Shown in pieces: positions 45,420 through 53,045 of a stretch of 64,000 nt of DNA. Source of the stretch: Crossiella sp. CA-258035 (GTDB taxonomy: Bacteria; Actinomycetota; Actinomycetes; Mycobacteriales; Pseudonocardiaceae); assembly GCF_030064675.1 (NCBI RefSeq), contig NZ_CP116413.1:7097501-7161500 (forward strand). The letters are read 5' to 3'. Numbering within the stretch: position 1 is the first letter of the stretch; every line of letters begins with the position of its first letter. The translations under genes and the position numbers were made by a program. The notes beneath the pieces are model-generated. The model saw only the letters and a list, made by a program, of their open reading frames with translations. It did not search any database and had not been told where the DNA came from.

Positions 45420-45440
45420 AAGTGAAACGCCTGTTCACTT
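45420..45440. promoter_or_regulatory. Inverted repeat AAGTGAA-N7-TTCACTT
   Basis: Perfect 7-bp arms around ACGCCTG lie 25 bp before the STAS gene and 94 bp before the divergent PAS-PP2C fusion gene. The spacing is operator-like. Confidence 0.5.
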
Positions 45441-45464
45441 GCGGAAGCTTCAGTGGAGGACGCT

Positions 45465-45854
45465 GTGTCGACGGCCGATGAGTTCGCGGAGGACCAGACT
45501 CGCGCGGCGGCGTTGATCGACCTCGACTCGGCGGCCTCGACCGAGCTAGCCGGGGTGCTCAAGGTCGGCGGCGAGGTCGACCTGCTCACCACCCCGCTGC
45601 TCAAGACCGGCATCGAGGAGCAGCTGGCGCGCAGCCGCCCGCTGCTGGTCATCGACCTGACCGGGGTCTCGTTCCTGGGTTCCAGCGGCCTGGCCGCGCT
45701 GGTCGAGGCCAGGGAGGCGGCGCAGGACAAGGGCACCGCGCTGCGCCTGGTGGCCGGGAACCGCTCGGTGTTCCGCCCGCTGGCCACCACCGGCCTGAGC
45801 ACGCTGTTCGACCTGCGGGAGACCTTGGAGGAGGCGCTGGCCGCGCCGATCTGA
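45465..45854 (+). CDS. STAS domain anti-sigma factor antagonist
   Basis: A 129-residue STAS protein. The strand-turn VIDLTGVSFLGSSGLAALVEA contains the phosphorylatable serine pair of anti-anti-sigma factors (about residue 72). The preceding GEVDLLTTPLL strand and the C-terminal helix (LFDLRETLEEAL) are typical. It would be dephosphorylated by a nearby PP2C protein and bind an anti-sigma kinase. GTG 45465 is chosen because GGAGG lies 5 bases upstream; GTG 45453 is less likely. Confidence 0.9.
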   Translation: MSTADEFAEDQTRAAALIDLDSAASTELAGVLKVGGEVDLLTTPLLKTGIEEQLARSRPLLVIDLTGVSFLGSSGLAALVEAREAAQDKGTALRLVAGNRSVFRPLATTGLSTLFDLRETLEEALAAPI

Positions 45855-45915
45855 GTCCGCCGGGGCTCGTCGCTGAGTCCCATGCCGACCCGGCCGGCGC
45901 CTCCGCCCGCCGCGG

Positions 45916-46497
45916 TCAGGCCTTGCGCACTGCCTCGGCGAGCTGGTCCTTGGTCATGCTCGACCGCCCGGGGATGTCGGCGGCCTTGGCCTGCTCGTAC
46001 AGCTCCTCCTTGGTGGGCTCGCCGCTCGTCTCGCCCTGTGCGGGCACCTCGGCGGTGATCCCGGCCTCGGCCAGGTGCTGCCTGCGCGCCTTGTCGAACT
46101 GCTCGCCGAGACGCTTGAGCTCATCGGCGGAGACGGCCTTGCGCAGGGCGGGGAGGAGGTCGGTCTCCTCCTCCTCGATGTGGTGCTGGACCGCGTCGAC
46201 GAACTTCTGGAACTTGCCGCTGAAGTTGAGGGTGCTCTCCTTGGCCTTGGTCAGCAGCTCCTCGGCCTCCAGGTGCTCCTCCGCGCCGTGGTGCACCTCG
46301 CCGCGCTCGTCGGGATCGGCCGCGATCAGGGCGGGGTAGACGTGCTCCTCCTCGGCCCTGCTGTGCGCGTTCAACCGCGCCTCGACCTCGTGCACCAGGC
46401 TTGCCCTCTGCTTCGGGTCGGCCTGCTTGACCTGCTCGAACAACCGCTCCAGCACCCGGTGATCGGCCTTGATGAGCGAAACGGCGTCGCGAGTCAT
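45916..46497 (-). CDS. Hemerythrin HHE-domain protein with C-terminal Rho-N/SAP-like module
   Basis: A 193-residue protein. Residues about 5-150 form a four-helix HHE hemerythrin bundle with ligands in KADHRVLERLF, HSRAEEEHVYP, VHHGAEEHLE and QHHIEEEETDLLP, which would bind a di-iron centre for oxygen or NO sensing or storage. The last 35 residues (KEELYEQAKAADIPG...KDQLAEAVRKA) resemble the Rho-N/SAP-like nucleic-acid-binding motif found on short actinobacterial stress proteins. GGAGG lies 6 bases before the ATG. It is divergent from a TetR gene. Confidence 0.88.
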   Translation of the reverse strand: MTRDAVSLIKADHRVLERLFEQVKQADPKQRASLVHEVEARLNAHSRAEEEHVYPALIAADPDERGEVHHGAEEHLEAEELLTKAKESTLNFSGKFQKFVDAVQHHIEEEETDLLPALRKAVSADELKRLGEQFDKARRQHLAEAGITAEVPAQGETSGEPTKEELYEQAKAADIPGRSSMTKDQLAEAVRKA

Positions 46498-46579
46498 GGG
46501 GTCCTCCTCGTGGTGGGTACGGTCAGCCGAATACCCGGCCCGAGACACCTCAACCACACCCGTTTAGGCTGATCCGGCC

Positions 46580-47356
46580 ATGTCGACTATCGAGTTCAGC
46601 GGCCACGGGGACCCGGCCCGCAGCCTCGCCCTGTTGTGGCGCACCAGCGAACGGGCCAGCCGCAAGGGCAAGCCCGAGCTGAACGTGGACCGGATCGTGC
46701 GCGCCGCCATCGGGATCGCCGACGCCGAGGGCCTTGGCGCGCTGTCCATGCGCAGGGTGGCCGAGGAGCTGGGCGTGGGCACCATGTCGCTCTACACCTA
46801 CGTGCCGGGCAAGGGCGAGCTGATCGACGTCATGCTGGACACCGTCTTCGGCGAGATCACCAGGGAGCACCCGCCCGGCACCTGGCGGGACCGGCTGGAG
46901 CACGTGGCGCGGCAGAACAAGGAGCTGTACCAGCGGCACAACTGGCTGCCCTACGTGCTGATGAGCCGTCCGGTGCTGGGCCCGAACGTGACCGCCAAGT
47001 ACGACCACGAGCTCAGCGCGATCGACGGCATCGGCCTGTCCGACGTGGAGATGGACTCGGTGCTGTGGCTGGTGCTGGACTTCACGCACAGCGCGGTGCG
47101 CGGCGCGGTGGAGTCGGCGGTGGCCGCCGCGCGCAGCGGGGTCACCGACGAGCAGTGGTGGCAGGCGCACGCGCCGCTGCTGGGCAAGGTGCTGGACCCG
47201 GCGCGCTACCCGGTGGCCAGCCGGGTCGGCCAGGCCGCGGGCATGGAGCACGGCGCCGCGGCCGATCCGGCGCACAACTTCGAGTTCGGGCTGGCCAGGG
47301 TGCTCGACGGCATCGAGGTGCTGGTCAAGCAGCGCGCTTCCGGCTCAGCCGGCTAG
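46580..47356 (+). CDS. TetR family regulator (TetR_C-type ligand domain)
   Basis: A 258-residue repressor. The N-terminal HTH lies at about residues 35-80 (IVRAAIGIADAEGLGALSMRRVAEELGVGTMSLYTYV). The C-terminal domain fits the tetracyclin-repressor-like C1 group (WLPYVLMSRPVLGPN, GIGLSDVEMDSVL). The target is unknown; it is divergent from the hemerythrin gene. A TTTAGGCT patch just before the ATG and no ribosome site suggest a leaderless transcript. Its stop shares CTAG with the convergent DUF3817 gene. Confidence 0.9.
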   Translation: MSTIEFSGHGDPARSLALLWRTSERASRKGKPELNVDRIVRAAIGIADAEGLGALSMRRVAEELGVGTMSLYTYVPGKGELIDVMLDTVFGEITREHPPGTWRDRLEHVARQNKELYQRHNWLPYVLMSRPVLGPNVTAKYDHELSAIDGIGLSDVEMDSVLWLVLDFTHSAVRGAVESAVAAARSGVTDEQWWQAHAPLLGKVLDPARYPVASRVGQAAGMEHGAAADPAHNFEFGLARVLDGIEVLVKQRASGSAG

Positions 47357-47673
47357 ATCCGCTCGCCGGCCTGCACCTTGCGGGTCACCCAGCGCTCGGC
47401 CACGAAGGACAGGAACGGCACCGTCCCGGCCAGCAGCACCAGCAGGGTGCCGCCGATGGACCACTTGCTCTTGATCGCCAGGTCGAAGGCGAGCACCAGG
47501 TAGATGGCGTAGAGGAAACCGTGGATCGGGCCGATGACCGCGACCGGGCCGGGCATGTCGGCCAGGTACTTCAGCGGCATGGCCACCACGACCAGCAGCA
47601 GCAGGCCGACGCCGACGATGTAGGCCATGATCCGGAACCGGGACAGCGTGCCCGGCTTCACCTTTGTTGCCAC
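47353..47673 (-). CDS. DUF3817-type small membrane protein
   Basis: A 106-residue protein with three membrane helices and the DUF3817 pattern: FRIMAYIVGVGLLLLVVVAM, then GPIHGFLYAIYLVLAFDL with the conserved His, then FVAERWVTRKV. The function is unknown; in actinobacteria it is often paired with another small membrane protein, as here. The GTG start at 47673 lies within the end of the upstream gene (16-base overlap), so the two are coupled. Confidence 0.85.
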   Translation of the reverse strand: MATKVKPGTLSRFRIMAYIVGVGLLLLVVVAMPLKYLADMPGPVAVIGPIHGFLYAIYLVLAFDLAIKSKWSIGGTLLVLLAGTVPFLSFVAERWVTRKVQAGERI

Positions 47674-48098
47674 TGTTCCGCCTTCTGCTTGAGGTAGCGG
47701 TTGTACTCCGCCAGCTCGGGGTCGATGTCCGCGTCCTGGGCCGCGGGCCGGGGCCGCCCCGGCAGCCACTTCTCCGCCACCGGTTCCGCCGCCTGCGCGG
47801 GCACCACGGGCTCGGCGGACTCAGGGGTCTCGGCGGCCTCGCCGTCCTCCTCGTCGCGGGTGGCCTCCATGCGCAGGAACCGGATCCAGGCGACGATGCC
47901 GAAGACGCCGAACAGCGGCCACTGCAACGCGTAGCCCAGGTTCAGCCCGCTGCCGGTGGAGGACAGCGCCCGCTCCAGCTGCCACCAGCCGAGCCAGCCG
48001 CAGACGAGCGCGCACAACAGCACCAGGACATGCCCGGCCAGCCATCCAGGGCTGAGGTACCGGCTGCGCACGGCATTGACGGTAGCACCGCGACTCAT
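47658..48098 (-). CDS. Small membrane protein with SURF1-like N-terminus, unknown
   Basis: A 146-residue protein with two N-terminal membrane helices (YLSPGWLAGHVLVLLCALVCG and LQWPLFGVFGIVAWIRFL). The first resembles the start of actinobacterial SURF1-like proteins. It is followed by an acidic, Ala/Pro-rich cytosolic tail ending in a charged helix (ELAEYNRYLKQKAEQ). No catalytic motif is seen. It is coupled to the DUF3817 gene. The start codon sits inside a perfect 8-bp-arm palindrome and has no ribosome site, so the mRNA may be leaderless. Confidence 0.8.
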   Translation of the reverse strand: MSRGATVNAVRSRYLSPGWLAGHVLVLLCALVCGWLGWWQLERALSSTGSGLNLGYALQWPLFGVFGIVAWIRFLRMEATRDEEDGEAAETPESAEPVVPAQAAEPVAEKWLPGRPRPAAQDADIDPELAEYNRYLKQKAEQWQQR

Positions 48099-48111
48099 CC
48101 GACCGGATGAG
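48094..48111. promoter_or_regulatory. 18-bp palindrome over a start codon
   Basis: CTCATCCG-AC-CGGATGAG is perfect and contains the minus-strand ATG of the SURF1-like gene (48096-48098). It also lies just after the convergent-side end of the TetR gene region. It is a candidate operator or translational control hairpin. Confidence 0.45.
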
Positions 48112-48128
48112 CGGTCCCGGTGCGCGAA

Positions 48129-48749
48129 TCAGGACGGATCGGGCAGGTACGGCGACACCGCGTCCGCGCCGACGGCCACCATGGCCAGCTGGAAGAAGCC
48201 GCGTTCCAGCAGGTCCAGCAGGGCGTCCCGGTCGATCCGCGGCTCGCGCAGCCAGCTGATGGTGACCTCCTCGACGAAGGCGACCCAGCCGCGCACGGTC
48301 ATCACCAGCGCCGGGGTGGACTCGATGCCCAGCTCGCGCACGTTGTCGAGCACGATGTCCGCGATCGCGGTCCTGGTCTCCTCGAACAGCGCGCGCATGG
48401 CCTCGTCGCCGGTGGCCGCGCCGCGCACCAGCGAGGTGTAGGCGTCCCGGTTCTGGCTCACGTAGTCGACGAACCCGCGCAGGCTCTGCCGCATCCGCGG
48501 CGCGGGCTCCAGCGCCTTGTCCGGGGCCAGGAACTCCAGCAGCTGGGCGGCCGCGGCCCTGGCCACCGCCAGGTGGAACTCGCGCTTGGAGCCGAAGTAG
48601 TGGAAGAGCAGGCCGGTGGAGATACCGGCCTCGGCGGCCAGGTCCTCGATGGAGAGCTCGTCCAGGGTGCGGGTGGAGAGCAGCTCCACGCCGAGCTTGA
48701 GCAGCTGAGCCCGCCGGAGTTCGGGGCTGAGACGAGTGCGCTGGGCCAC
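48129..48749 (-). CDS. TetR family regulator of the monooxygenase/SDR operon
   Basis: A 206-residue regulator with a standard N-terminal HTH (about 15-60, IEDLAAEAGISTGLLFHYF recognition unit) and an all-helical ligand domain. The GTG start at 48749 is used. It is divergent from the Baeyer-Villiger-type monooxygenase gene. Two copies of a CTTATTGA-N7-inverted element in the 74-bp gap are likely its operators, so it probably represses both itself and the monooxygenase operon. Confidence 0.92.
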   Translation of the reverse strand: MAQRTRLSPELRRAQLLKLGVELLSTRTLDELSIEDLAAEAGISTGLLFHYFGSKREFHLAVARAAAAQLLEFLAPDKALEPAPRMRQSLRGFVDYVSQNRDAYTSLVRGAATGDEAMRALFEETRTAIADIVLDNVRELGIESTPALVMTVRGWVAFVEEVTISWLREPRIDRDALLDLLERGFFQLAMVAVGADAVSPYLPDPS

Positions 48750-48758
48750 AACGAACAG

Positions 48759-48781
48759 CTTATTGACTTCGGCTCAACAGC
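48759..48781. promoter_or_regulatory. Operator copy 1, CTTATTGA-N7-TCAACAGC
   Basis: The left arm CTTATTGA is identical to that of operator copy 2, while the right arm is degenerate. It lies 10 bp from the TetR start codon. The two copies are 31 bp apart. Confidence 0.6.
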
Positions 48782-48789
48782 GCCACTAG

Positions 48790-48812
48790 CTTATTGAACA
48801 GCAGTCAATAAG
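48790..48812. promoter_or_regulatory. Operator copy 2, CTTATTGA-N7-TCAATAAG
   Basis: A perfect 8-bp-arm inverted repeat with a 7-bp spacer, overlapping the AAGGAGG ribosome site of the monooxygenase gene. This is a typical TetR operator size and position. Confidence 0.75.
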
Positions 48813-48823
48813 GAGGCCAGCTC

Positions 48824-50329
48824 ATGCACGAGGTGCACGTAGCCGTCATCGGCACCGGATTCGCCGGCCTCGCCATGGCCATCCGGATGAAACAGCGCGA
48901 CATCACCGACTTCGTCCTGCTGGAACGCGCGCAGGAGGTCGGCGGCACCTGGCGGGACAACACCTACCCCGGCGCGGCCTGCGACGTGCCCTCGCACCTG
49001 TACTCCTTCTCCTTCGCGCCCAACCCCAACTGGACCCGCTCGTTCTCCCCGCAGCCGGAGATCTGGCGCTACCTGCGCCGCACCGCGCGCGAGCACGGCG
49101 TCTACCCGCACATCCGCTTCGGCCACGACGTGGAGCGCGCGGACTGGGACGAGGCGCGCGGCCGGTGGATCGTGCGCACCAGCCAGGGCACCTTCGCGGC
49201 CAAGGTGCTGGTCTCCGGCATGGGCCCGCTGTGCGAGCCGCAGCTGCCCGACATCAAGGGCCTGGACACCTTCCAGGGCCACGCCTTCCACTCCGCGCGC
49301 TGGGACCACGACTACGACCTGACCGGCAAGAAGGTCGCGGTGATCGGCACCGGCGCCTCGGCCATCCAGTTCGTGCCACAGATCCAGCCGAAGGTGGAGC
49401 GGCTGCGGCTGTTCCAGCGCACCGCGCCCTGGGTGATGCCGCGCCGGGACCGGCCGATCACCAGTGTCGAGCGCACCCTGTTCCGGTGGTTCCCGCCGTT
49501 GCAGCGGCTGGTGCGCGCGGCCATCTACTGGGGCCGCGAGACCTACGTCATCGGCTTCACCCGGCAGCCCAAGATGCTGCGCCTCGGCGAGCGCTGGGCC
49601 AGGAAGAACCTGTTCCGCGCGGTGAAGGACAAGGAGCTGCGCAAGAAGCTCTTACCCACCTTCGCCATGGGCTGCAAGCGGATCCTCATCTCCAACGACT
49701 ACTACCCCGCCGTCGCGCAGTCCAATGTGGACGTGGTCACCGACCGGATCACCGAGGTGCGGGCCAACTCCGTGGTCACCGCGGACGGCACCGAGCACCC
49801 GGTGGACACCATCATCTTCGGCACCGGCTTCCACGCCACCGACCCGCCCTCGCTGGAGAAGGTCTACGGCCGCGGCGGGGTCCGCCTCGGCGAGGCCTGG
49901 CAGGACGGCATGGAGGCGTACAAGGGCACCACCATCGCCGGGTTCCCCAACCTGTTCATGCTGGTCGGCCCGAACACCGGCCTCGGCCACAACTCGATCG
50001 TGTTCATGATCGAGTCGCAGGTGAACTACGTGATGGACGCGCTGAAGGTGCTGGGGCGCAAGGAGGTCGTCGAGCTGGACCCGAGGGTGGACCGGGTGCA
50101 CGCCTTCAACGAGCAGGTGCAGAAGCAGATGCGGGGCACGGTCTGGCTGACCGGCGGCTGTGAGAGCTGGTACCTGGATGCCAAGGGGCGCAACACCACC
50201 CTCTGGCCTACCTTTACCTGGAGCTACCGGCAGCTCACCCGCAAGTTCGACGCGCAGGCCTACTCGATCCGGCTGCGTGCAACCGAGGAGGTCGCCGCGG
50301 TGACCAAGACCGATGAGGCGGTGCACTGA
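48824..50329 (+). CDS. Flavin-binding (Baeyer-Villiger-type) monooxygenase
   Basis: A 501-residue FAD/NADPH monooxygenase. The first Rossmann site is VIGTGFAGL (about residues 8-16) and the second VIGTGASAI (about 173). Between them lies the Baeyer-Villiger fingerprint FQGHAFHSARWDHD (about 151-164, pattern FxGxxxHxxxW). It converts ketones to esters or lactones; the natural substrate is unknown. AAGGAGG lies 6 bases before the ATG. An SDR gene follows after one base, suggesting alcohol-to-ketone-to-ester conversion, perhaps of terpenoid, steroid or long-chain compounds. It is under the divergent TetR regulator. Confidence 0.93.
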   Translation: MHEVHVAVIGTGFAGLAMAIRMKQRDITDFVLLERAQEVGGTWRDNTYPGAACDVPSHLYSFSFAPNPNWTRSFSPQPEIWRYLRRTAREHGVYPHIRFGHDVERADWDEARGRWIVRTSQGTFAAKVLVSGMGPLCEPQLPDIKGLDTFQGHAFHSARWDHDYDLTGKKVAVIGTGASAIQFVPQIQPKVERLRLFQRTAPWVMPRRDRPITSVERTLFRWFPPLQRLVRAAIYWGRETYVIGFTRQPKMLRLGERWARKNLFRAVKDKELRKKLLPTFAMGCKRILISNDYYPAVAQSNVDVVTDRITEVRANSVVTADGTEHPVDTIIFGTGFHATDPPSLEKVYGRGGVRLGEAWQDGMEAYKGTTIAGFPNLFMLVGPNTGLGHNSIVFMIESQVNYVMDALKVLGRKEVVELDPRVDRVHAFNEQVQKQMRGTVWLTGGCESWYLDAKGRNTTLWPTFTWSYRQLTRKFDAQAYSIRLRATEEVAAVTKTDEAVH

Positions 50330-50330
50330 C

Positions 50331-51149
50331 ATGCGGGAGTTCCGCGGCAGGGTCGCTGTGATCACCGGAGCCGGTTCCGGCATCGGCCGGGCGCTGGCCC
50401 TGGACCTGGCGCGCCGGGGCGCGCAGCTGGCACTGTCCGATGTGGATGACTACGGGCTGGCCGAGACGGTGCGCCAGGCCGAGCGGATCGGCGCGCGGGC
50501 CAAGGGCTACCACCTGGACGTGGCCGACCGGGCCGCGGTGCTGGCGCACGCCGACGAGGTGGTCGGCGACTTCGGCCGGGCCGAGCTGGTGGTCAACAAC
50601 GCCGGGGTGACCGCCACGTCCAGCTTCACCGAGACCGACATCACCGACTTCGACTGGGTGATGAACATCGACTTCGGCGGCGTGCTCAACGGCACCAAGG
50701 CGTTCCTGCCGCACCTGATCGCCTCCGGGGACGGCTACCTGGTCAACATCTCCAGCCTGTTCGGCCTGATGACCGTGCCCCGCCAGACCGCCTACCACGC
50801 GGCCAAGTACGCGGTGCGCGGCTTCACCGAGTCACTGCGCCAGGAGCTGCGCATCGACGGGCACCCGGTGGGCGTGAGCTGCGTGCACCCCGGCGGGATC
50901 AAGACCAACATCGTGAACAACGCCCGGCACAGCACGCCGGAGTACGGCAAGTCGCTGAGCTCGGCCTTCGACCGCATCGCGGGCACCAGCGCGCCGGCCG
51001 CCGCCCGGACCATCATCCGCGGCATCCAGCGCGGCCAGGCGCGCATCCTGATCGGCCCGGACGCACACGCGCTCAACGTGCTCCAGGCCCTGCTGGGCAG
51101 CCGGTTCGCCTGGTTCACCGAGAAGATCAGCCGCCGCGCGATGTACTGA
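50331..51149 (+). CDS. Short-chain dehydrogenase/reductase (SDR)
   Basis: A 272-residue classical SDR. The cofactor loop TGAGSGIG is at residues 12-19, followed by NNAGV (about 90), the catalytic Ser in NISSLFG (about 140) and YHAAK (about 155-159). Asp in LSDVDD after the second strand suggests NAD preference. It probably oxidises an alcohol to the ketone used by the coupled monooxygenase, or the reverse. It starts one base after the monooxygenase stop, and a terminator hairpin follows. Confidence 0.93.
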   Translation: MREFRGRVAVITGAGSGIGRALALDLARRGAQLALSDVDDYGLAETVRQAERIGARAKGYHLDVADRAAVLAHADEVVGDFGRAELVVNNAGVTATSSFTETDITDFDWVMNIDFGGVLNGTKAFLPHLIASGDGYLVNISSLFGLMTVPRQTAYHAAKYAVRGFTESLRQELRIDGHPVGVSCVHPGGIKTNIVNNARHSTPEYGKSLSSAFDRIAGTSAPAAARTIIRGIQRGQARILIGPDAHALNVLQALLGSRFAWFTEKISRRAMY

Positions 51150-51152
51150 GCT

Positions 51153-51193
51153 CACTCCAGGGGGCGGCCCCACCACCGCCGTCCCCTGGAGTG
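51153..51193. terminator. Bidirectional terminator hairpin, 15-bp stem
   Basis: Arms 51153-51167 and 51179-51193 pair with a single G-T position around an 11-base loop. The hairpin fills the gap between the convergent SDR and Cys-rich secreted protein genes. Confidence 0.88.
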
Positions 51194-51202
51194 GGGCCTG
51201 GC

Positions 51203-52189
51203 TCAGAGGTCGACGTGCCAGTGCACGCCGAGCGTGCCGCGCCGCGGCTCCCGGTGCTGGGCCTCGATGCCCACCCAGCCGCGGAACTTGCCCGCGTCGT
51301 CGATCACCTGCAGCTGCGGCTTGCGGTGCGAGCCGCCGGTGTAGCAGGGCGTGCTGCCGCCCTGCACCAGGCAGGTGCAGAAGTGCTCGTAGAAGTTCTT
51401 CCGCCCGCCCTCGGAGGCCATGTAGTACCGGATCTTGCCCGGCTTGCCGTCCGGGCAGGCGGTGCAGGCGTTGGGACCGGCGTCGAACAGACCGCTCAGG
51501 CAGTCGCCGTTGCACTGCTTCCAGCCCTCCAGCGCCAGGTCGATCTTGGACGCGCCGGTGCCGGAGGACAGCCTGCCCGGGGTGGAACCCGAGGGCTGGA
51601 CGTAGAAGTTGTGCGCGTAGCGGCCCCGGTAGGCCTTCTTGGGCACCTCGTTCATCGGGATGGCCAGGTCGTTGCTGGCGTTGCTGCCGTAGCCCTGGCC
51701 CACGTTCGCGCCGTAGCTGGACCCGGTCAGCGAGATCGCGCTGATCCCCGGCTCCGGCGTGGCCACGGTCCAGTTCTCGGTCACCCCGCCGTCCCAGGTG
51801 ACGGTGACCTGGTTGCCGCTGGTGGTGTACTTGCCGTGGAGCGACTTGACCTCGGCCCCGGTCTGGAAGCCACCGGCGGTGTGGATCTTGCAGTTGTCAC
51901 AGCCGGCCGAGGTGGTGCGGATCGGCACCCCCGGGTAGCCCTGGTTCCAGCTCCAGAACCAGAACCCCTCCCGCACGGTGCCGTCGCCGTTGAAGTAGTA
52001 CATGGCCAGCCGGGAGAACTCGTTCCCGGTCGGCGTCGTGCCAGCGGGCGCCACCTGGCCGATGGTGACCGCGTAGATCCGCTTGCCGCCCGGCAGGTCC
52101 ACCGCCAGCGCGGTGCCGGGCAGCAGCGCCCCGGTCAGCGCGAGCGTGCCCAGCACGACCAGCCACAACCGCATGAAAGTGCGTCTCAA
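51203..52189 (-). CDS. Cys-rich secreted protein, unknown
   Basis: An exported protein of 328 residues. It has a signal peptide (about residues 1-33, LWLVVLGTLALTGALLPGTALA overall, cut after Ala). The mature part has at least nine Cys, including CDNC, CNGDC, CTAC and CTC, suggesting several disulphides. Aromatic patches such as FWFWSWNQGYPG and a Trp/His end (VHWHVDL) recall carbohydrate-binding surfaces, but no family was recognised. The TTG at 52189 is chosen as start because GGGAGG lies 6 bases upstream; ATG 52174 is the alternative. A 22-bp repeat array lies about 100 bp upstream. Confidence 0.75.
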   Translation of the reverse strand: MRRTFMRLWLVVLGTLALTGALLPGTALAVDLPGGKRIYAVTIGQVAPAGTTPTGNEFSRLAMYYFNGDGTVREGFWFWSWNQGYPGVPIRTTSAGCDNCKIHTAGGFQTGAEVKSLHGKYTTSGNQVTVTWDGGVTENWTVATPEPGISAISLTGSSYGANVGQGYGSNASNDLAIPMNEVPKKAYRGRYAHNFYVQPSGSTPGRLSSGTGASKIDLALEGWKQCNGDCLSGLFDAGPNACTACPDGKPGKIRYYMASEGGRKNFYEHFCTCLVQGGSTPCYTGGSHRKPQLQVIDDAGKFRGWVGIEAQHREPRRGTLGVHWHVDL

Positions 52190-52289
52190 CGTCGTCCTCC
52201 CCAGCCCGTTTCCAACGTTGCACACAACGTAACACCGTGTCCAAGCGGTCACTAGCTGCAATCACCTGCCCGCGGCAACCCCACCCCGA

Positions 52290-52400
52290 GTGTTGGCCGT
52301 TGTCGTACACGGTGTTGGCCGTTGTCGTACGCCTGGTTCCGGTGCCGACCACGGATCTCGTACCGCAACGGCCAACACGGCGTACGAGAACGGCCAACAC
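52290..52400. repeat. 22-bp-period repeat array in near-perfect inverted halves (2+2 units)
   Basis: GTGTTGGCC at 52290 and 52312, and GGCCAACAC at 52370 and 52392, are each spaced 22 bp. Flanks CCCCACCCCGA and TCGGGGTGGGG extend the symmetry, so arms of about 50 bp can pair almost perfectly around a 20-30 base centre. It lies between the start of the Cys-rich protein gene and the end of the GNAT gene, both on the minus strand. Confidence 0.9.
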
Positions 52401-52411
52401 TCGGGGTGGGG

Positions 52412-52996
52412 TCAGGGGGCTGGGCGCCACATGGGGTGGCAGTCGGGGCCGCCGGGGAGGTGGATCGGGTCGCCGAGGGGCACGAAGCCGTGGCGGGCGT
52501 AGAGCGCGACGCCGCGTCCGGTGCTGGCCTCCAGGTAGGCGGGCAGGCTGCTCCCGGCCAGGCGGTGGCGCAGCAGCAGGCTGCCGTGGCCCTGGCCGCG
52601 GGCCTCCGGCAGCACGCCGATCAGCGGCAGGTACAGGTGCCGCTCGCCGTGCGGGTGCCGCCGGGTGAACTCGCCGCCGAGCTCGGCCAGGCGGTGCGCG
52701 GCCGGGCCGAAGGAGGCGTGCAGGGCGGTCAGCTCGTCGGCGGTGAGGCCGGTGAACTCGCCGTTGGCCTCCACGGTCAGCCACAGCGCGACCGCGGCCC
52801 CCGCCGCCGTGGTCTCCAGCTCGGCCTCACCGGCGGCCAGCAGGAACCGGATGAAGCCGCGCTGGAAGCGCAGCCTGCTGGTCGGTTCCGGGAACAGCCA
52901 GCTCACCAGCGGATCGTCGAGGTAGGCCACGGCCAGGGTTTCCACCGCGGCGTCGAAGGCGTCCCCGCGCGGACGGACCACCGGCTCCGGAGTCAT
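52412..52996 (-). CDS. GNAT family N-acetyltransferase
   Basis: A 194-residue GNAT enzyme expected to move an acetyl group from acetyl-CoA to an amine. The CoA-binding motif A reads LIGVLPEARGQGHGSLLLRH (about residues 126-145, with Q/RxxGxG/A). The next strand, PAYLEASTGRGVALYARHGF, is the standard motif B region. The substrate is unknown. The ATG at 52996 is used. Its 3' end abuts the 22-bp repeat array. It is separated from the PucR gene by only 49 bp but lies on the same strand downstream of it. Confidence 0.9.
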   Translation of the reverse strand: MTPEPVVRPRGDAFDAAVETLAVAYLDDPLVSWLFPEPTSRLRFQRGFIRFLLAAGEAELETTAAGAAVALWLTVEANGEFTGLTADELTALHASFGPAAHRLAELGGEFTRRHPHGERHLYLPLIGVLPEARGQGHGSLLLRHRLAGSSLPAYLEASTGRGVALYARHGFVPLGDPIHLPGGPDCHPMWRPAP

Positions 52997-53045
52997 ACCC
53001 CCGACAGTGCCACACCTCCCCGACGAATGATCTTGACTGGCCCGG

